Origin: JANRIC01 sp033765345
GTDB lineage: Bacteria > Bacteroidota > Bacteroidia > Cytophagales > Microscillaceae
Length of the DNA stretch: 19,321 nt
Assembly (NCBI GenBank): GCA_033765345.1
Contig: JANRIC010000083.1
Span: 1 to 19,321 of the forward strand
Direction: 5' to 3'
Positions 7,882 through 15,955 of the stretch are shown here, piece by piece. Under the pieces are notes generated by a model. It saw nothing but the letters and a program-made list of their open reading frames with translations. It was not told the origin of the DNA and did no database searches. Numbering within the stretch: position 1 is the first letter of the stretch; every line of letters begins with the position of its first letter. Both the position numbers and the translations under genes were made by a program.

Positions 7882-7902
7882 GCCAACATCTCTTATAAAC
7901 GC
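7882..7902 (-). repeat. Cassette-junction-like box upstream of the gene stub
   Basis: On the minus strand this reads GCGTTTATAAGAGATGTTGG followed by C. A near-identical box (GCGTTTATAGGGATGTTGTG) lies at 16744-16764 on the plus strand, 10 bases before the ATG of another small hypothetical gene. Two such boxes in front of the first genes of two separate same-strand gene runs suggest a shared recombination or expression signal. GATGTTGGC resembles the GTT-containing core box of an attC site. Confidence 0.45.
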
Positions 7903-7982
7903 TAGTAAAATTAAACATAAAATGGCATAGCGCAAAATCCTTGACTATTTGAGCTTTGAGAGTAATGATATCTTCCTGATGC

Positions 7983-8975
7983 TCAATTACCTCCATGAGA
8001 TTTCAAATAATCAGAGCGAATAATTTTTGCTGTTTTATGATCTCCGGTATGGCACCATCCTGGAGGCATGATGAGGTAGAGAAGCTTATTTTTAAGTCCG
8101 GGAGCTTTATAAACATCTTTAAGCAAAGCACCGATTTCTCCAAAATACACATCCAAGAAATTTCCTGAATTCATTTTTCGTGTAATACCATATTCAATTC
8201 TTATGTTTTTATCTTCATCCTGAAAAGTCCCAAAAATTTTATCCCAAATATTAAGGAGATTGCAGAAATTAGTATCCATATAAAGTGGATTCTTGGCGTG
8301 GTGTACTCTATGGTGAGAAGGCGTAAGCATAATTTTGTTTAAAAAACCAAGCCTCCCATCTTTGATAAGATTCTCCCCCACATGAATAAAAGCCCCATAA
8401 GTACCATCAATAAACATAATAAAAAACAGGAGTTCGGGGTGTACACCTAGCAAAATACAGACAATAGTACGAATCGTATCAGCATAAGGGGCTTCCAAGA
8501 AAAAATGGGCATGCGAAACGGAAAGATTCATATCGGTTGGTGCATGATGAGTCGAGTGCAGACACCAAAACAGCCGTACTTTGTGCGCCCAGTAATGGTA
8601 AAGAAAATGACCAAACTCCCAAACAATATATCCATAAATAATCCAATACCAAGTAAAACTCGTTTGAAAAGGAGCAAAAGGCTGAAAAACACCAATAAAA
8701 TAGGCAACTAAATAAATGGCAATAAACCTTCCGAGAATCCGATTAAAGAGATAAATTAAAAAATTGACTTTATACACCTTTGCCTGTGGATTTTTGTAAA
8801 TAAACCCAAGTATCAATTCAAGTATCAGCAGTAAAGGAATGATTGGATAGATCAAAGAAACTATACCTTCATACGTTTTGAAGGCATCATAATTACCGTC
8901 CTTTAAGATTTCCAAAACCTGCGAAATACCCAGAAAACCGATTATTTCATGATAAATGACCTCAATAATTTGCAT
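7983..8975 (-). CDS. Sterol desaturase / fatty acid hydroxylase superfamily membrane protein
   Basis: This 330-residue integral membrane protein carries the di-iron histidine motifs of the fatty acid hydroxylase superfamily: H-x3-H at 127-131 (HYWAH, with a further His at 123), H-x2-HH at 140-144 (HSTHH) and HHRVHH at 221-226. Hydrophobic segments lie at about 41-60, 80-97, 107-122 and 169-190. Family members use O2 and a di-iron centre to hydroxylate or desaturate sterols, fatty acids, carotenoids or other lipids at the membrane. The substrate here cannot be deduced. The 330-residue length is usual for the bacterial group. The ATG at 8973-8975 opens the frame directly. It is transcribed away from the glycosyltransferase cluster across a 335-base gap. 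Confidence 0.9.
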   Translation of the reverse strand: MQIIEVIYHEIIGFLGISQVLEILKDGNYDAFKTYEGIVSLIYPIIPLLLILELILGFIYKNPQAKVYKVNFLIYLFNRILGRFIAIYLVAYFIGVFQPFAPFQTSFTWYWIIYGYIVWEFGHFLYHYWAHKVRLFWCLHSTHHAPTDMNLSVSHAHFFLEAPYADTIRTIVCILLGVHPELLFFIMFIDGTYGAFIHVGENLIKDGRLGFLNKIMLTPSHHRVHHAKNPLYMDTNFCNLLNIWDKIFGTFQDEDKNIRIEYGITRKMNSGNFLDVYFGEIGALLKDVYKAPGLKNKLLYLIMPPGWCHTGDHKTAKIIRSDYLKSHGGN

Positions 8976-9310
8976 AAAAAATATCTTTTAATGGTGTAAT
9001 CTGTAAAAACTATATAAGGGACTTAGGCTCTATCCAATGAATTCTAAAAGGTGAAATCAAATTTTGTATAAATAAAACACAAAATATTGCAAAAATCAAT
9101 AAAATAAAGCCCAGCGTAAAGAAAAATACTTCATTTTTTGCCGACTTAGGTATCCCCCACACCCCACCCCCGACACCCGACCCCTCACTTAGCATCTATC
9201 TCAAAATCTCATCCCTGTAAGATTTCCGTTTATCTCGCTTACTCCAGAGCAAGACCAAGCCCTGAGCATTCCGTATGTGCTGAAAAAGCATTCATCAAAA
9301 AAACTTGGTT
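8976..9310. other. Divergent intergenic region with a C-rich tract
   Basis: This 335-base region separates the divergently transcribed hydroxylase-family gene and the first glycosyltransferase gene, so promoters for both should lie here, but I cannot identify a convincing Bacteroidota -33/-7 (TTTG / TAnnTTTG) pair. At about 9150-9184 there is a conspicuous plus-strand C-rich, G-poor run (CCCCCACACCCCACCCCCGA and on) in otherwise AT-rich DNA. A 61-codon minus-strand frame crosses this tract but looks like a chance frame. Confidence 0.45.
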
Positions 9311-10477
9311 ATGTTAATATTTGCCCTGATCTTAAGCCTTTACCTAGGGATTAATGTGTCCTATTATGCCTTATTCAGTCTGGCAGGGTTATTTTATCGT
9401 AGAAACAAATCCCAAATCCCTGACAAAATCCACAAAATTGCTATACTGATCCCCGCTTATAAAGAAGATCAAGTGATATGCGATACCGTAGCAAACGTGC
9501 TTCAGCAGAACTACCCTCGGGAAATGTTTGAGGTAGTGGTCATTGCCGACTCTCTGCAAGCCAAAACCCTGGAAGCACTCAAATCTTATCCCGCTCGCAT
9601 TTTGGAGGTGTTTTTTGAGAAAAGTACCAAAGCCAAAGCCCTGAATAAAGCCATGGAATTACTTCCTGCGGGTTTTGACCTGGTATTGATTCTGGATGCC
9701 GACAATCATCTGGAAGCAGATTTCCTTCAAAAAATAAACATAGCTTATTCTGAAGGGTATTTGGTCATTCAGGCGCATCGTACCGCCAAAAATCTCAACA
9801 CCCGTTTTGCGCGCCTGGATGCCGTCAGCGAAGAAATCAACAACCATATTTTCCGCAAAGGGCATCAGGTTTTGGGCTTGTCTTCGGCATTGATCGGCTC
9901 TGGAATGGCTCTGGAATATCAATTGCATAAAAACTATCTGGCTCAGATTCAGGCTTTGGGAGGTTTTGACAAGGAACTCGAGCTTCGTTTACTTAAAGAT
10001 GGTGTGTTTATCAAATACCTTCAAGAAGCCTGGGTATACGACGAAAAAGTGCAAAACCCCGAAGTATTTGAGCGGCAAAGAACCCGATGGATTGCCGCAC
10101 AGATTCGATACGGGATGAAGTACTTCCTGCCTGCATTCAAAGAGCTTATTTTTAAGGGAAATATAGATTATTTCAACAAAGCACTTCAGTTTGTATTATT
10201 GCCTAGGTTGATCTTATTGGGGCTTTTGGGAGTATTGGCAGTGCTTTCGCCCTGGTTGGGGTATTATTGGATGGGTATCTGGTTTACTTTGTTTTTGGTC
10301 AATATACTCACATTATTCATTGGCATCCCCTTAAGACTTTTGAACAAGGATATTTTTATTTCCCTATTAAGCTTACCCCTGGCTTTTTACAAAATGGTTT
10401 TATCTACTTTGAAATTTAGCAAAGCCAATAAAAGCTTTTTACATACACCACATTCATCATTGAATACTCATAAATAA
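9311..10477 (+). CDS. Family 2 glycosyltransferase, membrane-bound, processive type
   Basis: This is a 388-residue inverting glycosyltransferase (GT-A fold). After an N-terminal membrane segment (1-28) comes the nucleotide-sugar-binding start KIAILIPAYKED (42-53), the metal-binding DAD at 129-131, an acidic acceptor region GFDKELELRL (218-227) and the RQRTRW motif at 255-260. That motif corresponds to the Q/R-x-x-R-W of hyaluronan/cellulose-synthase-like enzymes. Three or four membrane segments follow (about 285-310, 315-340, 345-370). It probably extends or transfers sugars at the inner membrane during surface polysaccharide synthesis; the sugar is unknown. A TTG at 9305 is in frame, but the ATG at 9311 is the more natural start. 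Six bases separate it from the next gene, so the two should be cotranscribed. Confidence 0.88.
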   Translation: MLIFALILSLYLGINVSYYALFSLAGLFYRRNKSQIPDKIHKIAILIPAYKEDQVICDTVANVLQQNYPREMFEVVVIADSLQAKTLEALKSYPARILEVFFEKSTKAKALNKAMELLPAGFDLVLILDADNHLEADFLQKINIAYSEGYLVIQAHRTAKNLNTRFARLDAVSEEINNHIFRKGHQVLGLSSALIGSGMALEYQLHKNYLAQIQALGGFDKELELRLLKDGVFIKYLQEAWVYDEKVQNPEVFERQRTRWIAAQIRYGMKYFLPAFKELIFKGNIDYFNKALQFVLLPRLILLGLLGVLAVLSPWLGYYWMGIWFTLFLVNILTLFIGIPLRLLNKDIFISLLSLPLAFYKMVLSTLKFSKANKSFLHTPHSSLNTHK

Positions 10478-10483
10478 AACGTT

Positions 10484-11647
10484 ATGCGAATAGGAATTGA
10501 AGCCCAAAGAATATTTCGACCCAAAAAACACGGCATGGACATCGTCGCCCTGGAAACGATCAAAGCCCTGCAACGAATCGATACCCAAAATGAATATTTT
10601 ATCTTTGTAAAGCCTGACAGCGACCGTCAGTGCCTTAGACAAAGCAATAATTTTAAAATCATTGAAATACCTGCCTACAGCTACGTAGATTGGGAGCAAT
10701 GGCAATTGCCCAAATACGTCCAAAAATATCAATTGGATGTACTGCACTGTACCAGCAACACAGCTCCTTTAAAGCTTAATATTCCTCTGGTAATTACCTT
10801 ACACGACATCATTTATCTGGAGCAAGTTTCTTTTAAAGGAACCTGGTATCAAAATCTGGGCAATCTCTATCGCCGTTGGATAGTACCTAAAATCGCTAAA
10901 AAATGTGAGAAAATCATCACCGTCTCAGAATTCGAGCAAAAACGCATGCTGGAATTGATGGGTTTACCAGCCGAAAAAGTCAAAGTAATTTACAATGCGG
11001 TGAGTGCGAGGTTCAGAGTCTCTCGAAATGAACAATTGATCGAGGACATTCGCATTCGGTATCGTCTACCTGAAAATTACATCTTCTTTTTGGGCAATCA
11101 GGCTCCCAAAAAAAATATGACCCATGTATTAAAGGCTTATGGTTATTATTTCCAATCTCAGAAAAAACCAATGCCTTTGGTAATTGCCGAAACAAGCCCC
11201 GAACAGTTAGAAAGCCATCTAAAAGCTCTCCACCTGGAGCATCTCCAGGCAAGCATCTCGCTGACGGGTTATGTCAATCACAAAGACCTGCCCTTGATTT
11301 ATCAGTTAAGCTCGCTTTTTCTCTACCCTTCTTTGAGAGAGAGTTTTGGAATACCAATTATTGAGGCAATGGCCTGTGGTACGCCTGTGATTACTTCCAA
11401 TACTTCTTCTATGCCCGAAGTAGCCGGAGGGGCAGCCATCTTGGTAGACCCGAACAAACCCGAAGAAATTGCCCTCAAAATAAGCGACATACTCTCTGAT
11501 CCTTCTAAACAAGCACAACTAAGTGCTTTGGGGCTGAAAAGAGCGCAGGTATTTACTTGGGAGAATACCGCTCAGGAAGTTTATAACATTTATGAAAATA
11601 TCGCCTGGGTAAATACCCCTTCTGAAACTGCTTTGGATTTGAAATAA
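10484..11647 (+). CDS. Family 4 (GT-B) glycosyltransferase
   Basis: This is a 387-residue retaining glycosyltransferase of the GT-B fold. The N-terminal acceptor domain starts with MRIGIEAQRIF and contains VITLHDIIYLE and IITVSEFEQKRM. The C-terminal donor domain contains FFLGNQAPKKNM, and the E-x7-E signature at residues 286-294 (ESFGIPIIEAMACGTPV) that binds the nucleotide-sugar. The SSMPEVAGGAAILVDP segment is typical of mannosyl- and glucosyl-transferases of family 4. No membrane span is visible, so it is likely a peripheral inner-membrane enzyme that adds one sugar to a lipid-linked oligosaccharide. The family does not fix the sugar specificity. The ATG lies six bases after the upstream glycosyltransferase stop, and the next gene follows after 30 bases. 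Confidence 0.92.
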   Translation: MRIGIEAQRIFRPKKHGMDIVALETIKALQRIDTQNEYFIFVKPDSDRQCLRQSNNFKIIEIPAYSYVDWEQWQLPKYVQKYQLDVLHCTSNTAPLKLNIPLVITLHDIIYLEQVSFKGTWYQNLGNLYRRWIVPKIAKKCEKIITVSEFEQKRMLELMGLPAEKVKVIYNAVSARFRVSRNEQLIEDIRIRYRLPENYIFFLGNQAPKKNMTHVLKAYGYYFQSQKKPMPLVIAETSPEQLESHLKALHLEHLQASISLTGYVNHKDLPLIYQLSSLFLYPSLRESFGIPIIEAMACGTPVITSNTSSMPEVAGGAAILVDPNKPEEIALKISDILSDPSKQAQLSALGLKRAQVFTWENTAQEVYNIYENIAWVNTPSETALDLK

Positions 11648-11677
11648 AAATTATTCATTCTTGAATTTTAACTTGTT

Positions 11678-12868
11678 ATGCAAATACTTGAAATTTTATT
11701 CTGGCTTGCCCTGGCCTTGATCGGGTATACCTATATAGGTTATGCGTTGCTCATCTATCTGATTATCAAAATCAAGCGTTTTTTTAAGAAAAGCAAATCG
11801 ATTTCTGTTCGGGAAAATGAACTCCCCGAAGTAAGTTTTGTCGTGGCTGCTTATAATGAAGTTGATTTTATCCAGCAAAAAGTGCAAAATAGCCTGGCAT
11901 TGAATTATCCAAAAGATAAAATAAAATTTATCTTCGTCACAGATGGCTCAAATGATGGTACGCCTGAGCAGCTTTTAAAATATCCTGACATTGAAGTCTA
12001 TCACCATGCCGAACGCAAAGGCAAAATCGCCGCCATCAACCGGATTATGCAACTGGTCAAAACGCCGATTGTGATTTTCTCGGATGCCAATACACAGCTT
12101 AACCCCGAAGCAGTGCGTGAAATTGTAAAACACTACCAAGACCCCCAAGTAGGTGGCGTAGCCGGAGAAAAAAGGGTCTTACAAGCCGAACACGCCCAGG
12201 CCAGTGAAGCCGGTGAAGGACTTTACTGGAAATATGAATCTTTTCTCAAACGGATGGATTCTGAACTTACTTCTGTGATGGGAGCAGCAGGCGAACTTTT
12301 TTCACTCCGAACCGAACTCTATCAACCCGTAGAGAAAGAGGCCATTTTGGATGATTTTATGATTTCTTTCAGAATAATCCAGCAGGGCTACAAAGTGGTG
12401 TACGAACCCCATGCCTACGCACAGGAATCTTCTTCGGCTTCTACCCAAGAAGAACTCAAGCGCAAAATTAGAATCAGTGCCGGAGGCATTCAATCTATCA
12501 TCTGGCTCCGTGATCTGCTGAATCCCTTTAAATACGGCTGGATTTCATTCCAATACATCTCGCACCGGGTATTGCGCTGGACATTAGCCCCGCTTTCTCT
12601 GGCTTTGGTATTCTTATTCAATATCATTTTAGCCTTTCAACCTGGAGGTATCTATTTACTCTTGTTCGGATTACAACTTTCTTTTTATGTGGCCGCAGGC
12701 ATTGGTTGGCGATTAGAAGATAAAAAGATTAAAATAAAAGTCTTTTTCATTCCTTTTTATTTCCTAATGATGAATTATTCCGTTTATCGGGGTTTTATCC
12801 GATTTATGGCTGGTAATCAGAGCGTGCTTTGGGAAAAAGTAAAAAGAGCCGAAGCAGTTTCTATTTAA
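11678..12868 (+). CDS. Family 2 glycosyltransferase with terminal membrane segments
   Basis: This is a 396-residue GT-A glycosyltransferase. A membrane segment at about 5-31 is followed by the donor-binding domain: PEVSFVVAAYNEVDF (50-64), FVTDGSNDGT (86-95), the metal-binding SDANT at 135-139 and the acidic ILDDFMISFRI segment (about 223-233). The GAAGELFSLR element after residue 201 also fits cellulose-synthase-like family 2 enzymes. Three hydrophobic segments fill the last ~100 residues. The family's Q-x-x-R-W motif is replaced by KRKIRIS, so it may be non-processive. The reaction would be transfer of a sugar from a nucleotide donor at the cytoplasmic face of the inner membrane. It lies 30 bases after the GT4 gene. 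A strong hairpin follows 18 bases after its stop codon. Confidence 0.9.
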   Translation: MQILEILFWLALALIGYTYIGYALLIYLIIKIKRFFKKSKSISVRENELPEVSFVVAAYNEVDFIQQKVQNSLALNYPKDKIKFIFVTDGSNDGTPEQLLKYPDIEVYHHAERKGKIAAINRIMQLVKTPIVIFSDANTQLNPEAVREIVKHYQDPQVGGVAGEKRVLQAEHAQASEAGEGLYWKYESFLKRMDSELTSVMGAAGELFSLRTELYQPVEKEAILDDFMISFRIIQQGYKVVYEPHAYAQESSSASTQEELKRKIRISAGGIQSIIWLRDLLNPFKYGWISFQYISHRVLRWTLAPLSLALVFLFNIILAFQPGGIYLLLFGLQLSFYVAAGIGWRLEDKKIKIKVFFIPFYFLMMNYSVYRGFIRFMAGNQSVLWEKVKRAEAVSI

Positions 12869-12886
12869 AATTTAGACCCTGTCGCC

Positions 12887-12910
12887 GTGGGCTGTGTCAT
12901 CACAGCCCAC
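12887..12910 (+). terminator. Perfect 10-bp stem-loop, possible terminator
   Basis: GTGGGCTGTG (12887-12896) and CACAGCCCAC (12901-12910) form a perfect ten-pair, GC-rich stem with a four-base TCAT loop, 18 bases after the stop of the third glycosyltransferase. It is followed by TGTTTTG, a weak T-run. It could end or attenuate transcription within the cluster, or be a mobile-type intergenic hairpin. Confidence 0.5.
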
Positions 12911-12998
12911 TGTTTTGAACGAACAACAATACTTGTTAAACACTACCATATTTAGATTCAAGTTATATTCAAATTTCATAACACCCAATTAAAAACAA

Positions 12999-13925
12999 AT
13001 GCAAACACCCGAAACACCCAAAATACCCCTGGTATCTATCGTTTCCGTCAATTGGAACAAACCCGAAATCACCCTGGATATGGTCAAGTCTTTCAAACAC
13101 GTCACCTATCCCAACTATGAACTGATTATCGTCGACAACGGCTCTACAATGGGTGATATTGACCCCGTAAAAAACTACCCCCACGTCAAACTCATCAAAA
13201 CGGGCAAAAATCTGGGTTTTGCCGGAGGAACCAATGCAGGAATCCGCCGGGCAAAAGGACAATACATTCTTTTGCTGAATAACGATACCATTGTGCCACC
13301 TCACTTTCTAGAGCCTATGGTTGAATTAATGGAGCAAGATATTCACATCGGCATCGTAAGCCCCAAGATTTATTATTTTGATTCCCCACAGGTAATTCAA
13401 TTTGCAGGCACTACCGAGATCAATAAAATCACAGGCAGGGGGCATAAAATCGGTTATTTGCAGGAAGATGACGGAAGTTATGACCAAACTGTGCCTACCG
13501 CCCTGACGCACGGTGCCTGTATGATGGTACGCAAACAGGTATTTCAAGAAATCGGTTTGCTTTCAGAATTGTATTTTATGTATTATGAAGAATATGATTT
13601 TTGCGAAAGAGCTAAAAAAGCAGGCTGGACTTGCTACTACACCGGAAAATCCTACATCCACCACCGCGAATCTATGTCGATGGGCAAACATAATCCGATG
13701 AAAACCTATTATATGTTCAGAAATCGCTGGTTGTATATGCGCCGGATTGAGAAAGGCTGGAATTACTATTTGTTCCTGCTGTACTTCCTGACGGTCAGCA
13801 TCCCCAAGAATATGTTCGCACATTTGTTTAAAAGGGAAATAACACACGTACAAAGCATCTTTAAAGGTTTAATCTGGAATATGGGTCACCTTCAAATCCA
13901 ACAAAATGAAACACTTGATTCTTAA
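12999..13925 (+). CDS. Family 2 glycosyltransferase (rhamnosyltransferase-like)
   Basis: This is a 308-residue soluble GT-A enzyme. It shows the full pattern of the WcaE/RfbF-like group of family 2: VSIVSVNWNKPEITLDMVKS (12-31), LIIVDNGST (42-50), NLGFAGGTNAGIRRAKGQYI (71-90), the metal-binding LNNDT (93-97), GACMMVRKQVF and YEEYDFCERAKKAGW near residue 200, and the closing HRESMSMG. Members often transfer rhamnose or other deoxysugars in O-antigen and exopolysaccharide synthesis; the actual sugar cannot be told. The 130-base gap before it contains the 12887-12910 hairpin, so it may have its own promoter. Its last 20 bases overlap the start of the acyltransferase gene, which indicates translational coupling. 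Confidence 0.92.
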   Translation: MQTPETPKIPLVSIVSVNWNKPEITLDMVKSFKHVTYPNYELIIVDNGSTMGDIDPVKNYPHVKLIKTGKNLGFAGGTNAGIRRAKGQYILLLNNDTIVPPHFLEPMVELMEQDIHIGIVSPKIYYFDSPQVIQFAGTTEINKITGRGHKIGYLQEDDGSYDQTVPTALTHGACMMVRKQVFQEIGLLSELYFMYYEEYDFCERAKKAGWTCYYTGKSYIHHRESMSMGKHNPMKTYYMFRNRWLYMRRIEKGWNYYLFLLYFLTVSIPKNMFAHLFKREITHVQSIFKGLIWNMGHLQIQQNETLDS

Positions 13926-14565
13926 AGAACTTTACAAAATCAGCAAGGAGAGAAACCTCCGTACAGACAATATTTGGGTGTATCTGATTTTATTTTTCAG
14001 GCTCATGTACCTGGGGATCAATTTTGTACAAAGTCGTTTTTACCTCCGTAAAGTAAGCAAACTCGGCAGTTTTGTATTCACCCGCCGAAGACCTACCGTG
14101 ATAAACAAAGGCTATCTGGAGCTGGGAAATATGGTCAGAATCTGGTCTAACATCAACCATACCCGGCTTTCGGTACATCGGGGCGGCAAGCTCATCATCG
14201 GGGAGCATACCTTTGTAAACGGACCGATGATCAGTGCCTCTTCCGAAGTTCGAATCGGCAAAAACTGCCTCATCGGGCCTCAGACAATCATCATGGACAG
14301 CGATTTCCACGGCATAGGCGATACCGAAAGCCAGGAAGGCGAAAGTGCGCCGATTATCATCGAGGATCGCGTTTGGTTAGGCACCCGAACCATGGTGCTC
14401 AAAGGCGTTCATATCGGAGAAGGTGCTATTGTAGCTGCTGGTGCTGTCGTGACCAAAGACGTACCTGCCTACTGTGTCGTAGCTGGTGTACCCGCCAAGG
14501 TAGTCAAACACCTAGAACCCAAAGATCAAAAAAAAGAACAGGAATTGATAGATGTTGTGCATTAA
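13906..14565 (+). CDS. Left-handed beta-helix acyltransferase (hexapeptide repeat)
   Basis: This is a 219-residue protein whose second half is a hexapeptide-repeat left-handed beta-helix: GGKLIIGEHTFVNG, SEVRIGKNCLIGP, the catalytic-type loop TIIMDSDFHGIG with its histidine, IEDRVWLGTRTMVLKGVHIG and EGAIVAAGAVVTKDVPAYCV, ending in VVAGVPAKVVK. This matches the maltose/galactoside O-acetyltransferase-like group, which transfers acetyl from acetyl-CoA to sugars. It probably acetylates a sugar of the polysaccharide made by the neighbouring glycosyltransferases. The N-terminal ~60 residues include a hydrophobic stretch (YLILFFRLMYLGINF), perhaps for membrane association. The ATG lies within the last 20 bases of the upstream gene. 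Its stop is only six bases from the stop of the convergent PAP2 gene. Confidence 0.92.
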   Translation: MKHLILKELYKISKERNLRTDNIWVYLILFFRLMYLGINFVQSRFYLRKVSKLGSFVFTRRRPTVINKGYLELGNMVRIWSNINHTRLSVHRGGKLIIGEHTFVNGPMISASSEVRIGKNCLIGPQTIIMDSDFHGIGDTESQEGESAPIIIEDRVWLGTRTMVLKGVHIGEGAIVAAGAVVTKDVPAYCVVAGVPAKVVKHLEPKDQKKEQELIDVVH

Positions 14566-14571
14566 TGCTTT

Positions 14572-15873
14572 TTATCTTTCCTGAAGGTACAAACTACCTT
14601 TTTCAAGTTTTACTTGAACCCGGAATGGGCGTTTAGACTCCGCCAATCGTTTTTGATCGGCTGCACTTACTTCTTGAATAACCCCCGAATAATGCAATTG
14701 AAAATCTTTGCCTTTTAAAGTCACATCCCCTTTTTTCACCAGGATATTGACCTGAGTTGCTGGCGCATTTTGGGGGATTTCCAGAAAAACCTTGCCTTCC
14801 TCCACGCTGATGTAATAATTCAAACCCTGATCAAAAGGATACGTGATTTCAAAATTATTGCGTACTTCGGTAAACCAACCCAGCTTCTCGATCGAGTACG
14901 TAGCGGTATCTCCTTCCTCCCAACGAGACCGCAGTTTGCTGTTGGGAAATCCAAACGCATTGACCTGATAATTGATTTGTAATTTTTCACCTGTCCGAAT
15001 GCGAAGATTTCCTTCTTCTATCCGGGTGTGTATTACTTGGCTGCCGATACCTTGGATTTCCTCAGTAGTTTTATAAAATTCTTTTTTGGAAATGTAAGGC
15101 GTAGCCAAAAGCAGTGAGATCGTCAGCACAGGAAGTAAAATGCCCATCACCAAAGTAGCCCGGCGGGCTTTACGCTTTTGCACACCCTGATCGAGTACCT
15201 TGGTTTCTACTTCACGGTCTACCCGCAAGAGATGAAAACAAGCCACCGCCACTATCCATACAATCCCCGCCGACCAGATCACATCACTCAAGAAGTGCCC
15301 CCCTGCCATCATACGGGCTAGTCCGACCAAACTGCCATAGATAATTCCAAAAATCAAAAAAGTATATGCCCAAAACCGGTATTTTTTTCTCAAAAAAAGA
15401 AAGGGAACTGCCAAAAAAAATCCCATCGAGCAATGCCCACAAGGAAAAGATTTGCCATTACTTGCACCCAATTGTCCGGGAGGAATATATGCCTCCGTAC
15501 CGCCAAAAGCCACAATATCGCGGGGGCGTGGTCTGCCCCATTGATCTTTGAAGGTGAGATTGATCAAAATACCCGGCCCGATAGCCAGTACAAACAACAA
15601 AAAAACGGCAGGTTTACGCCAAACGATCAGTCCAGCGCGCCAGTAACTCATCGAGATCACGATCAAAGCCCCTAAAGCCAGCAAATACCCCAAAAAAATA
15701 CCGTATTTATAGATAAATTCCCAAAAGGGCTGTTCTGCCATCAGCCAGCCTTTTTGTGCATCAAAAAATAACTGCTGCGCCCAGATATCCAAATCCGTAA
15801 ACCAAAAAGGCAGAGAAAGCCCCGCTAGCACAAGTACTGGAATCCACAGCGATTGGAATAATGTATGCTTCAT
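14572..15873 (-). CDS. PAP2-family membrane phosphatase with C-terminal extension
   Basis: This is a 433-residue inner-membrane protein. Residues 1-215 hold about six hydrophobic segments and the three PAP2 (type 2 phosphatidic acid phosphatase) motifs: K109-x6-R116-P117 (KDQWGRPRP), PCGH at 144-147 with a Cys in place of the usual Ser, and R187-x5-H193-x3-D197 (ARMMAGGHFLSD). The catalytic histidines 147 and 193 are kept. A further membrane segment at about 238-258 is followed by ~170 residues of predicted beta-strand (261-433) that are not part of the family core. The active site should face the periplasm, so likely substrates are undecaprenyl diphosphate, lipid A phosphates or other lipid phosphates. 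Placement beside the polysaccharide genes suits carrier-lipid recycling, but it is convergent rather than in their operon. Confidence 0.88.
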   Translation of the reverse strand: MKHTLFQSLWIPVLVLAGLSLPFWFTDLDIWAQQLFFDAQKGWLMAEQPFWEFIYKYGIFLGYLLALGALIVISMSYWRAGLIVWRKPAVFLLFVLAIGPGILINLTFKDQWGRPRPRDIVAFGGTEAYIPPGQLGASNGKSFPCGHCSMGFFLAVPFLFLRKKYRFWAYTFLIFGIIYGSLVGLARMMAGGHFLSDVIWSAGIVWIVAVACFHLLRVDREVETKVLDQGVQKRKARRATLVMGILLPVLTISLLLATPYISKKEFYKTTEEIQGIGSQVIHTRIEEGNLRIRTGEKLQINYQVNAFGFPNSKLRSRWEEGDTATYSIEKLGWFTEVRNNFEITYPFDQGLNYYISVEEGKVFLEIPQNAPATQVNILVKKGDVTLKGKDFQLHYSGVIQEVSAADQKRLAESKRPFRVQVKLEKGSLYLQER

Positions 15874-15955
15874 CGTTTAGTTTTCTAATCCGTGCAAAGT
15901 TAGAAAAGATCATTACTATATCTGGAGATTTTAAACAAGATTTTTAGATTTAATG

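Noticed and set aside
9010..9195. A 61-codon minus-strand frame with a hydrophobic stretch in the gap before the first glycosyltransferase
   Set aside because: It starts inside the C-rich tract (Gly-rich N-terminus from low-complexity DNA), has no family resemblance and no supporting context.
9305..9310. TTG start six bases before the ATG of the first glycosyltransferase
   Set aside because: The ATG at 9311 is immediately followed by the membrane segment and is the simpler start; TTG would add only two residues.
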